Below are positions 7,797-15,500 of a stretch of DNA of 38,703 nucleotides, piece by piece. The notes beneath the pieces were generated by a model. That model did no database searches, had not been told where the DNA came from, and was given only the letters and a program-made list of their open reading frames with translations. Source of the DNA: Candidatus Moraniibacteriota bacterium (GTDB lineage Bacteria > Patescibacteriota > Minisyncoccia > Moranbacterales > UBA1568). Location of the stretch: positions 1-38,703 of the forward strand of contig JAQTYF010000002.1 of NCBI GenBank assembly GCA_028688415.1. Reading direction: 5' to 3'. The translations under genes and the position numbers were made by a program. Within the stretch, counting starts at the first letter, position 1; the number at the start of each line of letters is the position of its first letter.

Positions 7797-8936
7797 ATGC
7801 CAATAGGTGAACAATACAAACCCACCATCCTTCCAACAGAAGCAGATCAGACACAAGAAAAAACAAAAGATGTTGATGACGGTGGTCCTGAGTTTAGGCC
7901 GCGTATAGCAGAAAAACTTTTGCGATTTTTGAATATGTCGAGAAATATAGAGGCGTTTCAGGGAAAAAACGCTGAAGAGGTATTTGATAATGAAGAATCG
8001 CGCCGACAGTTTGTTCTCAATTTATCGCTTGAAGAATATATAGAATTACTTATTGGTATAAATGGTATACTTCGGAATAAAAATCGAGATGCATGGGGTC
8101 TAGATGGGAAAGAGGTGGCTATTGTTGGTTCTCATGGAGTTGTATGGGACTTCCCAGAATTCGAGGATAAGCCAATTTTGTTAGAACAATCATTGCAGGC
8201 AGCTAAAAAAATGATACAGGAAAATAGGAGTCTTACAGATGTTGCACTGTTGCTATCCTCGACTACCTCAGCGCTTCATCTTTTTAATGATGGTAATGGC
8301 CGGATGAGTAAGTTTTTGCTTACTCTTGTAAACAAGGGATATAGTAAAGATAAGCAAGAGATTTTTGCAGATGTGCTTTCGTCGAATGGTTTTTCCAATG
8401 CTGTAAACACGGGACTGTTGCAGCCGATGATTATTGCTCTTATGGGAAAGGAAATCGGTATGTATTCAGATGACGAAAACGATTTTGATTTTAGAGACGC
8501 AAAAGGAAACAGACCGCATGATGATATAGACAGTGGGAATTTAAATTTTAACGAAGGAGTGTCATCAGAACAGCAGATTTTTTTTAAGAAAAAACTTAAA
8601 GATAGTTTTGTGCATATGTCTCAGGCTATCTTTATTTATTTTAGAGAAAATAAATATAAGTATGTGGTAAATGATTCATTGTGGATAGATTTGAATTTGA
8701 TAACTCCGGATCTCACGAATGAGTCGATAGATGGGATTATCGCTCTATGGAAGCAACTAAAAAGGAGACATGTTGAGTTAATCATTGATTGTATCGCGAA
8801 TCCTAATAAAGAGGACTATCAAGTGGAGGTGAGTAGTCGTGGCGGAGTAACTAAAACCCAGCCTGTATTAGATATGTATAAAGATGATATAAAGAGCAAT
8901 ACTAAAGCAAGTATTTACAAAAAAGTATTTGAATAA
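7797..8936 (+). CDS. Cassette 1: Fic-domain protein with variant motif
   Basis: A 379-residue protein. Residues 161-172 read HLFNDGNGRMSK, matching the Fic motif HxFxxGNGRxxR except that the final Arg is Lys. Fic proteins usually transfer AMP (or another phosphate-containing group) from a nucleotide to a target hydroxyl, with the motif His as the base. No inhibitory (S/T)xxxE(G/N) motif is obvious. The C-terminal half (about 200-379) is not recognised. The N-terminus MPIGEQYKP resembles that of the next gene (MSINEQYKP). There is no signal peptide. The gene starts 13 bp after the amidase stop and ends 6 bp before tail copy B, with no promoter of its own seen. It could be an effector, a toxin, or a domesticated modifier. 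Confidence 0.75.
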   Translation: MPIGEQYKPTILPTEADQTQEKTKDVDDGGPEFRPRIAEKLLRFLNMSRNIEAFQGKNAEEVFDNEESRRQFVLNLSLEEYIELLIGINGILRNKNRDAWGLDGKEVAIVGSHGVVWDFPEFEDKPILLEQSLQAAKKMIQENRSLTDVALLLSSTTSALHLFNDGNGRMSKFLLTLVNKGYSKDKQEIFADVLSSNGFSNAVNTGLLQPMIIALMGKEIGMYSDDENDFDFRDAKGNRPHDDIDSGNLNFNEGVSSEQQIFFKKKLKDSFVHMSQAIFIYFRENKYKYVVNDSLWIDLNLITPDLTNESIDGIIALWKQLKRRHVELIIDCIANPNKEDYQVEVSSRGGVTKTQPVLDMYKDDIKSNTKASIYKKVFE

Positions 8937-8942
8937 TCTTTA

Positions 8943-8972
8943 TTGGAACTTTGATTGGAAAAAGTTAGATTA
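8943..8972 (+). repeat. Amidase gene 3' tail, copy B
   Basis: A 30-bp repeat of the end of the amidase gene. In the amidase frame it encodes WNFDWKKLD and a TAA stop, the same peptide as the native end. Similarity to the native locus continues past the stop into the start of the next gene (ATATGYCAATA, then GAACAATA). It lies 6 bp after the stop of cassette 1. Confidence 0.9.
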
Positions 8973-8981
8973 ATATATCAT

Positions 8982-10043
8982 ATGTCAATAAACGAACAAT
9001 ATAAGCCCGTTTCAGCAGAGAATGATCAGCAGAAGAAAGAACTCGAACGAAGTGTCAGTGCGGGCGATGAACAACTCCTTGATTTTTCAGTGCAAACTGA
9101 TCTGTTGCAGGCAACCACAAGAGACGAAGATGTCTTGGCAGCACAGGCAGTGTTGGATCATATCGAGCAGATTCCAGTAACAGAAAAAACTGAAGGACTT
9201 TCTTCTGAAGAAAGAGAGTTGATGGAAAAGAGATTTAGTCAATTGAAAGAAATTATTGCTACCGAAAAACTATCTCGGAAAACTGTGGAATTTCTTCTGA
9301 CGGCGGAGGTGTCTCTTGTTATTGCCGGAATGAAACCAGAGTCATATGTTCAGCCAAAAGTAGCACGTAATCTTTTATTGGCGAGTATTTTCAAATCGAA
9401 AGTTGGAATGATCCCTCAAGACCTGAAACAAAGTGAGAACGTTCTTCGTCAACTTGGCGTTGCCATGAGTCATCCGAATTATGGTGAGGTGGGAGAAGAA
9501 TTTAAAAAAGAAGAATCAATAGATCTTCTGTATGTTTATGATAAGGAAAAAGCTTTGAAGAGGATGGAGGAAAGCGCTCTTTTTACCACGGAAGAGTTGT
9601 CTATGGCGCGTGCTGATTTTGTTGGATTTCAGACAGCTGTTTTGAATCTTCAGACACAACCAATTGTCTCAGCCTATCGTTGTGGAGTTCTTTATGGCTA
9701 TCCACTAGATGATGTTAATCAGTATATCTCTACACAGAAAATAGGAGAGAAGCTCGAGGGGAGTACTGGAAAGAAATTTGTTCAATTATCAGCAGAGGCT
9801 AAAAGGAAACTCTTTGATGAATATATTCCACAGGCTACTAAAGAAGAACGTTTGGTTATAGAAAAAAATAGAGAAGGAAAAAAAGTGTTTACTATTCGAG
9901 GAAAAGGCGGAGAAAGAAGAAACTCGATTGGTTATTATGATCATGTTTCGTGGAATGGTGTTGGTGATTCTGTCGAGAGAGATATTTTGATGCGAAAGTA
10001 TCAAGAAGTTATTGATTGTCGAGACAAGTTCTTCCCTGTCTAA
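8982..10043 (+). CDS. Cassette 2: hypothetical protein, 353 aa
   Basis: Not recognised. It is a soluble, Lys/Glu-rich, mainly helical protein without a signal peptide, membrane helix or Fic motif. The ATG at 8982 is chosen because it aligns with the start of cassette 1 (MSINEQYKP versus MPIGEQYKP). The upstream in-frame TTG at 8955 would translate the amidase tail repeat in the wrong frame. Residues about 305-345 (KKVFTIRGKGGERRNSIGYY) look like a folded C-terminal unit. It ends 10 bp before tail copy C. Its position between two Fic-type genes suggests it may be a third effector or an associated regulator (inference only). Confidence 0.7.
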   Translation: MSINEQYKPVSAENDQQKKELERSVSAGDEQLLDFSVQTDLLQATTRDEDVLAAQAVLDHIEQIPVTEKTEGLSSEERELMEKRFSQLKEIIATEKLSRKTVEFLLTAEVSLVIAGMKPESYVQPKVARNLLLASIFKSKVGMIPQDLKQSENVLRQLGVAMSHPNYGEVGEEFKKEESIDLLYVYDKEKALKRMEESALFTTEELSMARADFVGFQTAVLNLQTQPIVSAYRCGVLYGYPLDDVNQYISTQKIGEKLEGSTGKKFVQLSAEAKRKLFDEYIPQATKEERLVIEKNREGKKVFTIRGKGGERRNSIGYYDHVSWNGVGDSVERDILMRKYQEVIDCRDKFFPV

Positions 10044-10053
10044 GAAGAATAAC

Positions 10054-10110
10054 ATCGCCCCAGAACGCAAGACCGATCCTTGGAATTTTGATTGGAAAAT
10101 GGTTTATTAG
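10054..10110 (+). repeat. Amidase gene 3' tail, copy C
   Basis: A 57-bp repeat encoding IAPERKTDPWNFDWKMVY and a TAG stop in the amidase frame. It matches the native tail over about 46 bp with one mismatch, then diverges in the last four codons. The operator-like repeat of cassette 3 begins at the very next base. Confidence 0.92.
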
Positions 10111-10152
10111 AACTTTATAAAGATACAAAGCATTGACATACTTTATAAAGTT
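10111..10152. promoter_or_regulatory. Twin operator-like inverted repeat at the cassette 3 promoter
   Basis: AACTTTATAAAG (10111-10122) and its exact complement CTTTATAAAGTT (10141-10152) flank the -35 box. Each arm also contains the 10-bp palindrome CTTTATAAAG. The second arm fills much of the -35/-10 spacer, so a bound protein would block RNA polymerase. The XRE-type HTH of the gene behind it is the natural candidate. Confidence 0.75.
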
Positions 10153-10161
10153 GTGTAGTAT
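10133..10161 (+). promoter_or_regulatory. Promoter of cassette 3
   Basis: TTGACA (10133-10138), 17-nt spacer, TAGTAT (10156-10161). It gives a start near 10168, at or next to the ATG, so the mRNA is probably leaderless or nearly so. Confidence 0.75.
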
Positions 10162-10167
10162 GGACAT

Positions 10168-11091
10168 ATGAATACGAAAGAGAAGTTACAAATTATCCAG
10201 AATATTTCTGGACTTACTCAAACAGCTATCGCCACAAAAATTGGTGTGTCTTTTGTTGCGTTCAATAATTGGTGGAACAAAAAATCTCAACCAAGGAGAA
10301 AACACGAAACAATCATTGATGACTTGTACAAAGAGTATACTGGTCAAAAAAATATCCCAGAAACTGTTTTGGTGGCTAAAAAGGAATTAATAATAAGAGA
10401 ATCAAAAAAATATGATTCTGTTTTGGGTATTATTCTCAAAAATTCTGATATTTATAATCAATTTCTTTTGTCGCTCACGTATAATTCCAACAAAATAGAA
10501 GGCTCGACGTTATCGGAAGATGAAACGGCAGACATCATGTTTGAAAACAGATCAATACCGAATAAAAGTCTTATAGAGCAACTTGAGGTAAAAAATCATC
10601 AAGCAGCTTTGCAATATCTTTTCCACTATTTGAAAAAAAGTAAAAGAATCGACGAGATGCTCATGCTTAAATTGCATAGCATGCTCATGAATGGAATACG
10701 GGATGACGCTGGTATGTATCGGAGACATGGTGTACGTATCGTTGGCTCGAATGTTCCGACAGCAAATTATATGAAGGTCCCAATTCTTATGAAGAACATC
10801 TCTCTCGCTATAGAGAAAAAACAGAAGGATGTTATTACGCACGTTTCCAATATTCACGGAAGATTTGAGCAAATTCATCCATTTTCTGATGGCAATGGTC
10901 GTCTCGGTAGGCTCGTCTTGGTGGCTATGTTGCTTCGGGAGAATATTGCCCCAGCAACAATACAACAGGAAGAAAAACAATTGTATTATGCAAGTTTACG
11001 GAGAGCACAGCTCAAAGAAGATTTTACTCAGCTCGAGGATTTTATTTGTGACGCGACGTTGTTTGGTTTTGGTATCTTGAAGAGGAAATAA
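10168..11091 (+). CDS. Cassette 3: Fic family protein with N-terminal XRE-type HTH
   Basis: A 307-residue protein. Residues about 5-57 form a helix-turn-helix of XRE type (LTQTAIATKIGVSFVAFNNW). The Fic core carries the inhibitory motif SNKIEG (S107-G112, the (S/T)xxxE(G/N) pattern of class II Fic proteins) and the complete active-site motif HPFSDGNGRLGR (237-248). It is therefore predicted to be a self-inhibited AMP transferase, and possibly a de-AMPylator as in related enzymes. The HTH and the palindromes around its promoter suggest autoregulation. It lies between tail copies C and D and has its own promoter. Targets are unknown. Confidence 0.92.
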   Translation: MNTKEKLQIIQNISGLTQTAIATKIGVSFVAFNNWWNKKSQPRRKHETIIDDLYKEYTGQKNIPETVLVAKKELIIRESKKYDSVLGIILKNSDIYNQFLLSLTYNSNKIEGSTLSEDETADIMFENRSIPNKSLIEQLEVKNHQAALQYLFHYLKKSKRIDEMLMLKLHSMLMNGIRDDAGMYRRHGVRIVGSNVPTANYMKVPILMKNISLAIEKKQKDVITHVSNIHGRFEQIHPFSDGNGRLGRLVLVAMLLRENIAPATIQQEEKQLYYASLRRAQLKEDFTQLEDFICDATLFGFGILKRK

Positions 11092-11096
11092 TCATT

Positions 11097-11165
11097 GGTC
11101 ACAGCGATATCGCCCCAGAACGCAAGACCGATCCTTGGAATTTCGATTGGAAGAAGATGAATTAA
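11097..11165 (+). repeat. Amidase gene 3' tail, copy D
   Basis: A 69-bp repeat encoding GHSDIAPERKTDPWNFDWKK plus MN and a TAA stop in the amidase frame. It includes equivalents of H229, K237 and D239. It begins within 6 bp of the cassette 3 stop and is the last copy, so it may be the original gene end displaced by the insertions. Confidence 0.92.
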
Positions 11166-11183
11166 TTATTTAAAGCCTCTATT

Positions 11184-11774
11184 ATGTACACGCGTATATT
11201 TTGGGAAAAGGTGATATTGATGTGCTTTTATGCTTCATTACCTGCTGTGATAATTGGATTTGTATTCGCGGCTGTACAGACAAAAGTTTTTGGACTGAGA
11301 AATTATGTCAGTATCGGCGGGTGGTCAATGTGGTTTTTAATAGGTATTGTGATAAGTTATAGTGCAATGCTGTGGGGGTATGTTTGGTATCTGAAGCACC
11401 ATATCGATGACTATCAAAAAGTGAAGGTTCCAGTGAAGCCTTTGAATAAATGGATTCAGTATGGTCGCCAACTTTCTTGGGGCTTCATGTTGTTTCTAGT
11501 TTTAGCTGGTTTCATTTTGCCCGTTATGTCTGTGTATTTACATAAAAATGCGATGCACCTTCCGTTTTGGTATGAATATCTCCTGGGTATGCTCTGGATA
11601 CCTATCATTATTTGTCCAGTAGTCATTATAGCTTTGTGCTTTTATGGTTTGCGAACTCTGGATCGAGAAAAGGAATCTGGTTTTTGGGATGGAATCATCA
11701 GAATCACGCTAGTTTCATTTTTTGAAATAATCATATGGCTGCCAGTTGTACTAGCCTATTTTCGGATGAAGTGA
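11184..11774 (+). CDS. Integral membrane protein, 196 aa
   Basis: Four hydrophobic segments (residues about 10-30, 45-68, 97-115, 130-155) and a probable fifth (about 170-192) make it a polytopic membrane protein. No family is recognised. The start follows tail copy D by 18 bp. Low GC and many rare-looking codons suggest it may belong to the accessory region rather than to the conserved genes that follow. Confidence 0.7.
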   Translation: MYTRIFWEKVILMCFYASLPAVIIGFVFAAVQTKVFGLRNYVSIGGWSMWFLIGIVISYSAMLWGYVWYLKHHIDDYQKVKVPVKPLNKWIQYGRQLSWGFMLFLVLAGFILPVMSVYLHKNAMHLPFWYEYLLGMLWIPIIICPVVIIALCFYGLRTLDREKESGFWDGIIRITLVSFFEIIIWLPVVLAYFRMK

Positions 11775-11852
11775 CTGAATTGAAAAAATTTCGAAATTGT
11801 AGTATTGAAAATTGTTTAGAAATTAAAAATTGAGAATTGAAAATTTATCCAT

Positions 11853-12164
11853 ATGGCCTATACATTCAATTTGAAAATTGAAAAAGAAAAGAGCGAGCTT
11901 TCTTTGTCGAAGGATGGTTTGGTGTTGGGGAAAAAAGAATGGGAAGAGGGGAGAGATATGGGACGGAGACTCTTTCAGGGAATCGCTGATTTGCTCGCAG
12001 AAAATAATCTCAGGGCGGACGAAGTGACTGATTTCGTTATTGATTCAGAAATTCCAGACAATTATACATCGATGCGCATTGCGGAAACAGTAAAAAGAGT
12101 GTATACTTTTGGTGTGACCTTTTCTCATCCTGTGAAGGATTCTGAAGAGGGAAATCAAAAATGA
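11853..12164 (+). CDS. Short TsaB-like protein, 103 aa
   Basis: Residues about 35-88 follow the layout of TsaB/YeaZ: a helix ending in LLAENNL, an acidic DEVTDFVIDSEI strand, and IPDNYTSMRIAETVKRVYTFG, which matches the TsaB segment GPGSFTGLRIG. In most bacteria TsaB is about 200-230 residues and helps TsaD make t6A in tRNA. Here only the first actin-like lobe is present and the glycines of the GPGSFTG-type loop are lost. It could be a reduced TsaB or a pseudoenzyme remnant. An AT-rich spacer (11775-11850) precedes it. Confidence 0.5.
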   Translation: MAYTFNLKIEKEKSELSLSKDGLVLGKKEWEEGRDMGRRLFQGIADLLAENNLRADEVTDFVIDSEIPDNYTSMRIAETVKRVYTFGVTFSHPVKDSEEGNQK

Positions 12165-12285
12165 TTCATCGAGACTGGGAGCAATACTTTCAGTCAGAGA
12201 GGAAAAAAATATTTTGATGCATCCAAAAATAAAAGGATATATTTTATAGTACAAAGGCCCGTCTGAGCCATTTTTTGGTTTTCAT

Positions 12286-12314
12286 TTGACAGAGTGGACG
12301 AAGCTTGGTATTAT
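12286..12314 (+). promoter_or_regulatory. rpoBC promoter
   Basis: TTGACA (12286-12291), 17-nt spacer, TATTAT (12309-12314). It is one of the best consensus matches in the window. Transcription from about 12321 leaves a leader of about 230 nt before rpoB. Confidence 0.8.
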
Positions 12315-12552
12315 CGAATGTATGTTTTGAAAAGTGTGTTAACTTTTCTGTGTCGAATCGCCTGTTGGTGCCAGGTCTGGAGGGCGAAAATCGGTTAGAA
12401 TGGTTGCTTAAATTGAGAAAGAAGCTAACATTCAAGCGAAATGGTGCAGTTGACGGCCTCCATAATTCAATAGTTTTATCCCATAATCTCATTTGTCCTA
12501 CTTGTTTCAAATCCTGTTTTGATCCAAGGAGTGTCCACGTGAGTGTGTTTTT
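12315..12552 (+). promoter_or_regulatory. Long rpoB leader without a recognised element
   Basis: About 230 nt lie between the promoter and the rpoB ATG. No terminator, riboswitch class or uL10-type mimic is recognised, and rpoB has no strong SD. A plus-strand frame crosses the region and overlaps rpoB, but its protein looks like chance. The upstream part of the gap (12165-12285) also holds nothing convincing beyond an 18-codon frame overlapping the end of the TsaB-like gene. Confidence 0.4.
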
Positions 12553-15500
12553 ATGTCCAACACAGAGAAAGCATTGCGGGTGAAAGATTCTTTTGGAAAA
12601 GAGTCTTCTCTCTCGAAACGTCGTTTTTTTAATAACCGTATCATGGTCTCTCTTCCAGACTTGATCGAAGTCCAGAAAGACTCGTATCAGTGGTTCTGGG
12701 ATAAGGGTCTCAAGGAACTTTTTTCTGAAATCAACCCTATCACTGATTTTACAAGTAAGGATCTCGAGCTTACTGTGGACGAATATTATCTCGACGAACC
12801 GAAGTATAGTGCTCTTGTTTCGAAGAATAAAAATATTTCGTACGAAGCACCACTCCGTGCTAAGGCGACGCTTCTCATGAAGCAGACAGGTGAAGTAAAA
12901 GAACAGGAAATCTATTTGGGAGACTTCCCAATCATGACAGAACGCGGAACATTCATCATCAATGGTGTCGAGCGTGTTGTGGTCAGTCAGCTGATCCGCT
13001 CCCCAGGAGTGTTTTTTACCATGGACTATCAGAAGGGAAAGAAACTTTTTGGTGCAAAAATTATCCCGAATCGTGGAGCATGGCTCGAAATCGAAACTGA
13101 TATGGACGGAGTGATTTCTGTCAAAATCGATCGCAAGCGTAAATTGCCTATCACGAGTTTGTTCAAGGCTTTTGGTATCGATGAAAAACATATCCGTGAA
13201 GCATTTGTTGATGAAGAAGAGCAGAAGTATCTCGATGCGACATTCATCAAAGATCCTGCAAACAATCAAGGGGAAGCCTACCGTGAAGTTTACAAGCGTC
13301 TCCGTCCTGGAGATCTCGCTACCGAAGAGAACGCTCGTCAGATGATCAACGCAATGTTTTTCAATTTTGAACGCTACGATTTCGGAGCTGTTGGACGTTA
13401 CCGATTGAACCAGCGTTTGAGTATCGAACGAGAGGATACAGAAGAAAATCGTATCTTGAATACCGATGATCTTATTCTTATCGTGAAAGAAGTAATCCGA
13501 CTCAATAATGATTTAGAAGCTCGTCCTGATGATATCGATCATCTCGGTAATCGACGCGTACGTGCTGTCGGAGAACTCATTCAGAATAAACTCCGTGTCG
13601 GTATCTATCGAATGGTACGTAATATCAAAGACAGAATGAGTACCTGTGATCCTGAGACCGTCGTCCCTGGACAGCTCATCAACCCTCGTCCAGTCGCTGC
13701 TTCAGTGAAAGAGTTCTTCTCGAGCTCACAACTTTCACAGTTTATGGATCAGGTAAACCCTCTCGCAGAACTCGAACACAAGCGTCGTTTGTCTGCTATG
13801 GGTCCTGGAGGACTCACACGTGAACGTGCTGGATTTGAAGTGCGTGATGTTCACCATTCTCATTATGGACGTATCTGTCCTATCGAAACTCCAGAAGGTC
13901 CAAACATCGGTCTCGTCGGTCATCTCGCTTCGTATGCTCGTGTGAATGAATATGGTTTTCTCGAAACCCCATACCTCATCGTGAAGAAAGAAGTGAAAGC
14001 TACCAAAGAAGAGCTCGTTAATCGTATCCTTACTGAAGATGTCGCTGGTGTTGCTAAGAGTGGTGATATGTTGGCTGAAGACATGGCCAAAAAAGTAGCT
14101 GAAAAAATGAAAGGAAAAACAGTCAAAGTGAAACCATTCGTGACACTCGATATCGAATATTTGAATGCTATTGTCGAAGACAAAAAAATTATTGCTCATG
14201 CTGGTATCGAAATCGATGAATATCACAACATCGTCCAAGGAATGGTCGAGGCTCGTGTGAAAGGTCATCCAGAAACGATCGAAGCAGAGGTTGTCGATTA
14301 CATCGATGTTTCTGTGAAGCAATGTATTTCTATCGCTACCGCTCTGATTCCTTTTGTCGAACATGATGATGCCAACCGTGCTCTCATGGGTTCGAACATG
14401 CAACGTCAGGCAGTATCTTGTATCGTCCCTGAGGCACCAATCATCGGAACCGGTATTGAAGACAAGGCTGCTCGTGATTCTGGACAGGTTGTACTTTCTC
14501 ACTCTGCAGGAGAAGTCATCGCTGTCGATGGTGGACATATTGTCGTCCGTTCCAAATCCCCAGCTGGTGCCAAAAAAGAATATTTTGATCAAGAATATAT
14601 TTTGCAAAGTTTCGAGAAGTCCAACGCGTTTACGAGTATGAACCAGATTCCACGCGTAGAGAAAGGTCAGAAAGTTGCCAAGGGTGAAATGCTCGCCGAT
14701 GGTGCTTCGACTGATCATGGAGAGCTCGCTTTGGGACAAAACATGGTTGTCGCCTTCCTCGCATGGCACGGGTATGATTATGAAGATGCTATTATCGTTT
14801 CAGAAAAAGTTGTACAGGCTGATCGTTGGAGTTCTGTCCATATCGAAGATTTCTCGATCGACGTACGCGATACGAAGCTTGGGCCTGAGGTCGTCACTCG
14901 TGATATTCCGAATATTGGAGAAGATCGTCTGAAGAACCTCGACGAAAGTGGTATCATCCGTATTGGCGCAGAGATTTCTTCCGGTGACATTATTATCGGA
15001 AAAATCACTCCAAAAGGTGAAGGTGATCTGACTGCTGAAGAGCGTTTGCTCCGTGTTATTTTCGGTGAGAAATCTCGTGATGTAAAAGACTCTTCTCTCT
15101 ATCTCCCACATGGTGAACACGGAAAAGTCGTCGATGTGAAAATCTTCTCTCGTGAACGTGGTGACAAGCTTCCAATGGGTGTCTTTCAGCAAATTCAGGT
15201 ATCGATTGCTCAGATGCGTAAGATCTCTGTTGGTGACAAACTCGCTGGACGTCACGGTAACAAAGGTGTGATCTCTTATATCGCTGCCGCAGAAGATATG
15301 CCATACCTCCCTGATGGAACTCCAGTCGATATTATATTGAACTCCCTCGGTGTCGCCTCTCGTATGAACTTGGGTCAGGTACTCGAGACTCATTTGGGCT
15401 GGGCTGCCAAGACACTCGGATACAAAGTAGCGAGCATGGCTCTCGATGGTGTTTCCGAAGGTGATATCAAGAAAGAGCTCAAAGCTGCTGGTCTTCCAGA

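Noticed and set aside
7034-11165. A classical toxin-antitoxin reading of the Fic genes (Fic with a small antitoxin partner).
   Set aside because: No small antitoxin-like gene lies beside either Fic gene; cassette 3 carries its inhibitory motif in the same protein.
12161-12217. An 18-codon frame (MIHRDWEQYFQSERKKIF) overlapping the stop of the TsaB-like gene by ATGA.
   Set aside because: It is too short to support as a gene and has no similarity to anything recognised. It could be the degraded start of a lost downstream gene.
12305-12583. A 92-residue plus-strand frame in the rpoB leader.
   Set aside because: It starts at the -10 box, overlaps rpoB out of frame, and its composition is not protein-like.
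13735-14769. Long minus-strand open frames opposite rpoB (also opposite rpoC and tuf).
   Set aside because: They are shadows of highly expressed, codon-biased genes; the translations are low-complexity His/Phe/Ser-rich without motifs.
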